From contig JAOXYB010053145.1 of NCBI GenBank assembly GCA_028565635.1, positions 1 through 11,446 of the forward strand: DNA of 11,446 nucleotides, given 5' to 3'. The notes below the pieces were generated by a model. The model had not been told where the DNA came from and did not search any database. It was given only the letters and a program-made list of their open reading frames with translations. The position numbers were made by a program, and so were the translations under genes. Shown in pieces: positions 8,301 through 11,446 of this stretch (the stretch's first letter is position 1; the number at the start of each line of letters is the position of its first letter). This stretch comes from Phoronis ovalis (taxonomy: Eukaryota > Phoronida > Phoronidae).

Positions 8301-10401
8301 CAGTGAAGATTTCATCCGTTATGTCAATATTGTTAAAGCTGATAAGGCCTCCCTTACTACTATAAACCTGCAAACTATAGTGCTGGTATACATGTCTTTG
8401 TTCATCTCGTTCAAACGCCCTTATCACAAAACGGCATTTATCTCTTGGTATGATATGACCACATTTTTCATAAAAAATATTTTTCACATCAATTTCACGA
8501 TTACAACCAGTATAGGTGAGGCATTCTGAACTTGCAAAATGGCCAAATACAATCTTCCCTGTTAGGCTTACAGGCGATAATGAGCATGACGATCTTAATT
8601 GCACAGATAATGTTTCCTCAGCTGATGACAGCCAGTGACCTTGAAATGTCGAAACGTTGTTCTGGCAAGACACTTCATAGTTAGATGTACCAATGAATAC
8701 AAACTGATTACACCTGTCTTTTTTCTCAGTTATAGAACATGCAGAGTCGTAGGAAATTATAATTTCTGTAGGTAAAGGAGACAAGGAATCAACTTTAAAT
8801 GTAACCTCAGGTGTGTGATCGAAGTCCGTAGACGTATAAGAAGGTGATAAATATTGTATATTGTAGCAAGTAGGTCCAGTGAATCTTTGTATAGGTAATT
8901 TCTCGTTCAGTGTCACACCTTTGCATATGTCCTCGGCGACCCTAAAGAGACCATAACCACCGAGACATGCTATAGTTAGGTGACGTCCAGAGCTTGTAAA
9001 GTAAGACAATGGGAATTCCTCTCTACAAAATGGGCCGTAAAACTTCAAATCGTTAATGTCGTAACCATCATAAAGATAAATCGAAGTGTCAGAGCACCAA
9101 TAAGTAAGTACTTCAAATCGTAAATAATGATTTGGATCGAATGCTTTAACTTTCCAAAGATTCCCTGCAGTACCAATTGGAGAAATAATGATGGAAAATA
9201 ACCTTGGGTACACAACAGCAGTACTAGCTTCACTAAGTAAGGTGGAATATAGCATTTCAAATTGGATTTCAGTTAGCTCTATGGAAATGTCCATTTTTAT
9301 TTGCAAATGGGAGGTGCTGAATGTTCGAGATAGGGCACCGCGGTTTTTAATATTAAACTGATGCGTTTCATCTGGGGATTTCTCAAAAATAAAAAAGTTA
9401 GCGTATGTCAGATTTCCCGTGATGTTAACTTCTTGTGTGATCCATGACATCGCAACATTTATTTGCAATCCTGGACTAACACGTATGTCCCAGATGTATG
9501 ATTTCAGATAATTCTGGACAATTAAAGAAGGGGGATAACTACTGTTACAAATCATATGTCCCTCTTTTCCAGGCAAATAATAAATTACACCCTCAACTAT
9601 TGGCTCCTTGTAATGATCAATTTCAGCAACGTCGATTAAAACAGATTTATATATCTTGCGAACATTGTACTTTGAGATGTATAATGTAATGTTAATAGCT
9701 GAAGCTTTAACTGGAACAAGGAGCCAATAATATCTTGTATCGTTATTACAAATTCTCTTTGACTTTCCTGAGGAAATGTCATCAATTTGTAAATAATTAT
9801 ATTTGCAGGTTTTGCGTGACAAGAAACTTAGTACATTTGGCCACAACCACACACCCAATGTACTTTTCGGTGATGCAGCGTGAATTTCCCATGAGCACGC
9901 AATTGAGGTGTCACCTACAGTATAAATTATCAGCTCAAGCTGCAGACTACCGACCATCATTACTGCAGAGTTACACATATAACTAGTCTTCACTAAATTC
10001 ATATAAGTCAAGAGAAATCGTGGTTTATCTTTTTGGGAGTCAATTACAGCTTGATGGCAGAAATACTTCAGAGTAATATCGTCATTTGTAATCCATGTCG
10101 TGGGTGTTAATATCCCTGAGGAAGAAACGTTCTTGTTGCATAAAGGAACTGATAATGGCACGCCAGATGTCTTATTCAGCATCAGATAGCAGCGCGTGCA
10201 GTTCTCTGAATGAGGAATATCGATGTCCCATAAGAATATTTTCATTCCCATATTGGAAGATACATTGATAAGCCAAGATCGTCCTAATGTAAATTCATCT
10301 TGAGCTGTAAAATTAAGTTTACCGTCAGCATGTACCTCTGAACGCAACATTAACGTAGCAAACACAATACCAAATATGACGTGATTGCAGAAATATTGCA
10401 T
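3054..10401 (-). CDS. GRL101-like: GRL101-like receptor with CUB-like, CTLD, LDLa, LRR and 7TM domains (three exons, 1935 aa)
   Basis: Predicted spliced CDS: 10401-7858, 7081-6153, 5388-3054, with stop TGA at 3056-3054. Exon lengths of 2544, 929 and 2335 nt sum to a multiple of three. Donors are CAG|GTTAGT (phase 0) and CAG|GTAAAT (phase 2); acceptors are TTTACAG| and TTATAG|. Both joins rebuild a broken domain: the first CTLD reads [15 protein letters not shown], and the second LDLa repeat becomes continuous. Order: signal peptide (1-25), about six CUB-like modules (27-750), CTLD1 (768-944), CTLD2 (974-1106), six LDLa (1117-1414), LRR cap and LRRs (1417-1560), hinge, seven helices (1602-1879), tail. 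The helix motifs and LDLa plus LRR ectodomain match the GRL101 branch of type C LGRs, first described in the snail Lymnaea. By family it is a plasma-membrane GPCR; ligand and G protein are unknown. The member of this family and the transcript ends remain inferred. Confidence 0.87.
5389..6152 (-). other. Intron 2 (764 bp, phase 2)
   Basis: The donor is CAG|GTAAAT (6155-6147). The acceptor is TTTATAG|G (AG at 5390-5389), with only a weak pyrimidine tract. The phase-2 join makes codon 1158 (AG+G, Arg) and rebuilds LDLa2. A second possible acceptor about 50 bases upstream would run into an in-frame TAG, so the proximal site is preferred. I saw no exon-like or repeat structure inside, only AT-rich sequence. 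Confidence 0.8.
6153..7081 (-). CDS. Exon 2: C-terminal half of CTLD1, degenerate CTLD2, first LDLa repeat
   Basis: This encodes residues 849-1157 plus two bases of codon 1158. It starts after a polypyrimidine tract and ACAG with [17 protein letters not shown], which continues CTLD1. CTLD1 ends with GRWAKIPCD and AAYICK (to about 944). The usual W-N-D calcium triad is WAK here and no EPN/QPD motif is visible, so calcium-dependent sugar binding looks lost. CTLD2 spans C974-C1106 and begins [15 protein letters not shown]. Its middle ([20 protein letters not shown]) has the alpha2 and core strands, but the end is irregular. LDLa1 (C1117-C1151) has all six cysteines and the acidic [16 protein letters not shown] box. 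The exon ends CAG|GTAAAT. If the intron were retained, the TAA inside the donor would stop translation immediately. Confidence 0.85.
7126..7153 (-). pseudogene. Decayed copy of the start of exon 2 inside intron 1
   Basis: The plus-strand block 7131-7150 repeats 7051-7070 (inside exon 2) exactly 80 bp away, with 18 of 20 positions identical, and a shared GTTA lies just beside it. On the coding strand it reads W-T-D-D-H-P against W-T-D-G-H-P in exon 2. A TGA sits directly before this tryptophan codon and a TAA follows soon after, so it cannot replace exon 2. It looks like the remnant of a local duplication of the CTLD1 exon start. Confidence 0.55.
7359..7580. mobile_element. Fold-back, MITE-like element in intron 1
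   Basis: Two long inverted arms face each other. The left arm is 7359-7424 (66 nt) and the right arm 7580-7509 (72 nt). Read from outside inward, both start TCTGAATAAATC and share TCCGTTAGTG, CTTCTCAACTAACG and ACCATAGTCA. By eye about 60 of 66 positions match, apart from one 6-nt indel. The centre (7425-7508) is unpaired, AT-rich and has no coding capacity. TTAA lies outside both ends (near 7350 and 7587), which could be a TTAA-type target site, but TTAA is common in this DNA. The length and non-coding centre fit a miniature inverted-repeat element. The superfamily is not assignable. Transcribed with the gene, it could form a long hairpin in the pre-mRNA. Confidence 0.75.
7606..7857 (-). other. 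Open extension of the exon 1 frame into intron 1 (83 codons plus stop)
   Basis: If intron 1 is retained, translation continues past residue 848 for 83 residues and ends at a TAA at 7608-7606. The result would be a 931-residue secreted protein with no LDLa, LRR or 7TM part. The extension has three cysteines (in FTCIQS, QVCILL and RFSCVYE). The stretch [10 protein letters not shown]...[12 protein letters not shown] loosely resembles the last strands of a CTLD, but without its final cysteine and with abnormal spacing. Two readings are possible: a relic of an ancestral or duplicated CTLD end, or a chance open frame. Splicing at the good donor remains the main form. Confidence 0.4.
7858..10401 (-). 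CDS. Exon 1: signal peptide, six CUB-like modules, N-terminal half of CTLD1
   Basis: This encodes residues 1-848. The start ATG at 10401 is chosen because a hydrophobic signal peptide follows at once (core [13 protein letters not shown], likely cleavage after SEVHA near residue 25). Six similar strand motifs of the form W/F-x-I/V recur at W43, W171, W304, W416, F535 and F658, about 120 residues apart. The best-preserved module is 400-490, with C436, a YLYDG strand and PFC459, as in CUB domains. At least ten N-glycosylation sequons are visible, for example N30, N46, N67, N76, N91, N237, N286, N326 and N330. CTLD1 begins at C768 with NCYTF, then [16 protein letters not shown] and FIGLNEDQ, and stops at a phase-0 donor. 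The CUB assignment rests on motif pattern and may cover other beta-sandwich modules. A single exon of 848 codons is large for an animal gene. Confidence 0.85.
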
Positions 10402-10449
10402 GACTGGCTTGTATTGTGCTTTATAGTTGTTAAGCTTCTTCTGGGTTTA

Positions 10450-10457
10450 TATTTATA
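10450..10457 (-). promoter_or_regulatory. TATA-box candidate upstream of the receptor start codon
   Basis: The minus strand carries TATAAATA, a full match to the TATA consensus, 49 bp before the ATG at 10401. A transcription start about 30 bp downstream would leave a short 5' UTR of some 20 nt. Such matches are frequent in AT-rich DNA, and a further upstream 5' non-coding exon cannot be excluded. Confidence 0.3.
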
Positions 10458-10975
10458 GAAATGTCTCTTAGATGAAATACGTCGTGGTCGCTATAAAAAT
10501 ACCAAATCTGCTAGACTTGGATACCTTGGATAAGTATTCTAAAAATTGGTGAAGTCAGCTGTCGATCTACAAGTGAAAAGAAACAAGTATTTAATAAACG
10601 AGATGCGGCATGTCGTTGTTAATTCACAAAAAACTATCTGATTTTGATCATCAAACCAAAGAGAAAAAATAAGGTTTAAACAATTTTTTTAAAGATTTGT
10701 TCAGATCACATCAAATAGTGTGACAAAGTGTCTGATGAGCGGCTATCTCAGGAGAATTATACCAATACTAGTCGCCTGTATAATTGCAGATCATTAAATT
10801 ACATTTTTTAACGAATCAAACTATATTGTCTAACACCTTTGGCTTATGTAGCTGTATCATATAAACTTGCATTATACCTCATAACATTATAAAAAAATAG
10901 CGTTTACTTAAGCACATAAGTGTAACAAATGATAGGAATTAGAGCAACTTGCTGAATGAATTTCTTGCGATAGCT

Positions 10976-11008
10976 AACATTTCAAATTTCGGATTTTAAT
11001 GAAATGTT
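10976..11008. repeat. Inverted repeat, 9-bp perfect arms
   Basis: AACATTTCA (10976-10984) and TGAAATGTT (11000-11008) are separated by 15 bases. It could form a hairpin or be a binding site. It sits about 0.6 kb upstream of the receptor ATG. Confidence 0.35.
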
Positions 11009-11016
11009 GAGGGTGG

Positions 11017-11093
11017 ATTTCAGATATCTAGTGTGACCCTGGCTTCGGGTCTGGATTTGGTTTCAGAAACTATTGATTTCTCATATCTGAAAT
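11017..11093. repeat. Inverted repeat, 11-bp perfect arms
   Basis: ATTTCAGATAT (11017-11027) and ATATCTGAAAT (11083-11093) are separated by 55 bases. It directly follows the smaller inverted repeat at 10976-11008, which may indicate a degenerate fold-back element. Confidence 0.35.
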
Positions 11094-11446
11094 ATTTGAT
11101 GCATCCTCTGATTTAATATTGGAGAAACATAGCGTATATACATTCTGAAAAGCATTGATAACCCACAGGGAACTGTTAAGCGTACATTTACGATGGCTGA
11201 AAATACTTGTGCCGCCTCTATTGCATCTTTCCGACGGCAATGTCATGGAAAACTTTAAGAAATCGAAAAGTCAAATTAAAATGTATTTAAAAGCGTGTGG
11301 AGCGGCAGGTACATGCCCGTTAGATGAGGGGGGGTTGTGTTTTATGAAATGACAGTAACATGTTTACGCCCTAATCACAGAACCGGGCGTTTAGGAGGGT
11401 GGGTAAAATGTATTTTGACACTTCATATATAATCGGTTTGTGAACT

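Larger units (their letters stand above)
10402..11446. other. Upstream flank of the receptor gene, no gene seen
   Basis: It holds the 5' UTR and promoter region of the minus-strand receptor. It is AT-rich, with a TATA-box candidate and two small inverted repeats (10976-11008 and 11017-11093). A 65-codon plus-strand frame at 11155-11352 has no recognisable content and is taken as chance. Confidence 0.55.

Noticed and set aside
3006-9986. Several plus-strand open frames of 60-97 codons overlapping the receptor (for example 8236-8529, 6295-6570, 3637-3825)
   Set aside because: They lie opposite the receptor exons, have no recognisable domains and are antisense shadows of strong coding sequence.
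3054-10401. Three separate minus-strand genes
   Set aside because: Only the first frame has a signal peptide. The second and third begin in mid-domain. Good splice sites in matching phase join all three and restore CTLD1 and LDLa2.
10491-10500. Plus-strand TATA-like sequence CTATAAAAAT suggesting a divergent gene
   Set aside because: No coding frame of substance follows on the plus strand, and such matches are common in AT-rich DNA.
11155-11352. Plus-strand frame of 65 codons near the right edge
   Set aside because: No domain, no promoter or splice context and a composition compatible with chance.
1-11446. CRISPR array, bacterial operon or rRNA/tRNA genes
   Set aside because: No regularly spaced identical repeats, no ribosomal or tRNA signatures, and the gene structure is clearly eukaryotic.

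Overview
The window reads as nuclear DNA of an invertebrate animal, most likely a mollusc and probably a bivalve. It is visibly AT-rich, has long non-coding stretches, eukaryotic GT-AG introns, a decayed minisatellite and a fold-back mobile element. It is dominated by one gene family that is best known from molluscs. The species cannot be named from sequence alone.

Almost all coding capacity is one minus-strand gene, 10401 down to 3054. Three large open frames join cleanly into one protein of 1935 residues. Exon 1 (10401-7858) gives a signal peptide, about six divergent CUB-like modules and the first half of a C-type lectin-like domain (CTLD). Exon 2 (7081-6153) completes that CTLD, then adds a second, degenerate CTLD and an LDL-receptor class A (LDLa) repeat. 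Exon 3 (5388-3054) gives five more LDLa repeats, a short leucine-rich repeat (LRR) block with a cysteine cap, a cysteine hinge, a rhodopsin-class seven-helix domain and a short cytoplasmic tail. This is a GRL101-like receptor, related to the relaxin-receptor-type LGRs (LRR-containing GPCRs). The splice junctions are phase 0 and phase 2. Each one restores an interrupted domain, which is why I treat the three frames as one gene.

Intron 1 (7857-7082) is unusual. Exon 1's frame stays open 83 codons into it. It also holds a 222-bp fold-back element and a short decayed copy of the start of exon 2. Intron 2 (6152-5389) shows nothing recognisable.

The region 1-3053 lies downstream of the gene. It holds a decayed minisatellite with a unit of about 37-40 bp (roughly 1620-2320) and two short protein-like open stretches of unknown status (877-1104 plus, 1201-1317 minus). 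No other supported gene is visible there. The region 10402-11446 lies upstream and contains a TATA-box candidate 49 bp before the start codon and two small inverted repeats.

The most interesting points are the composite receptor itself, the loss of complete disulfide pairs from two LDLa repeats, a possible convertase site in the ectodomain, and an intron reading frame that could give a soluble form of the protein.
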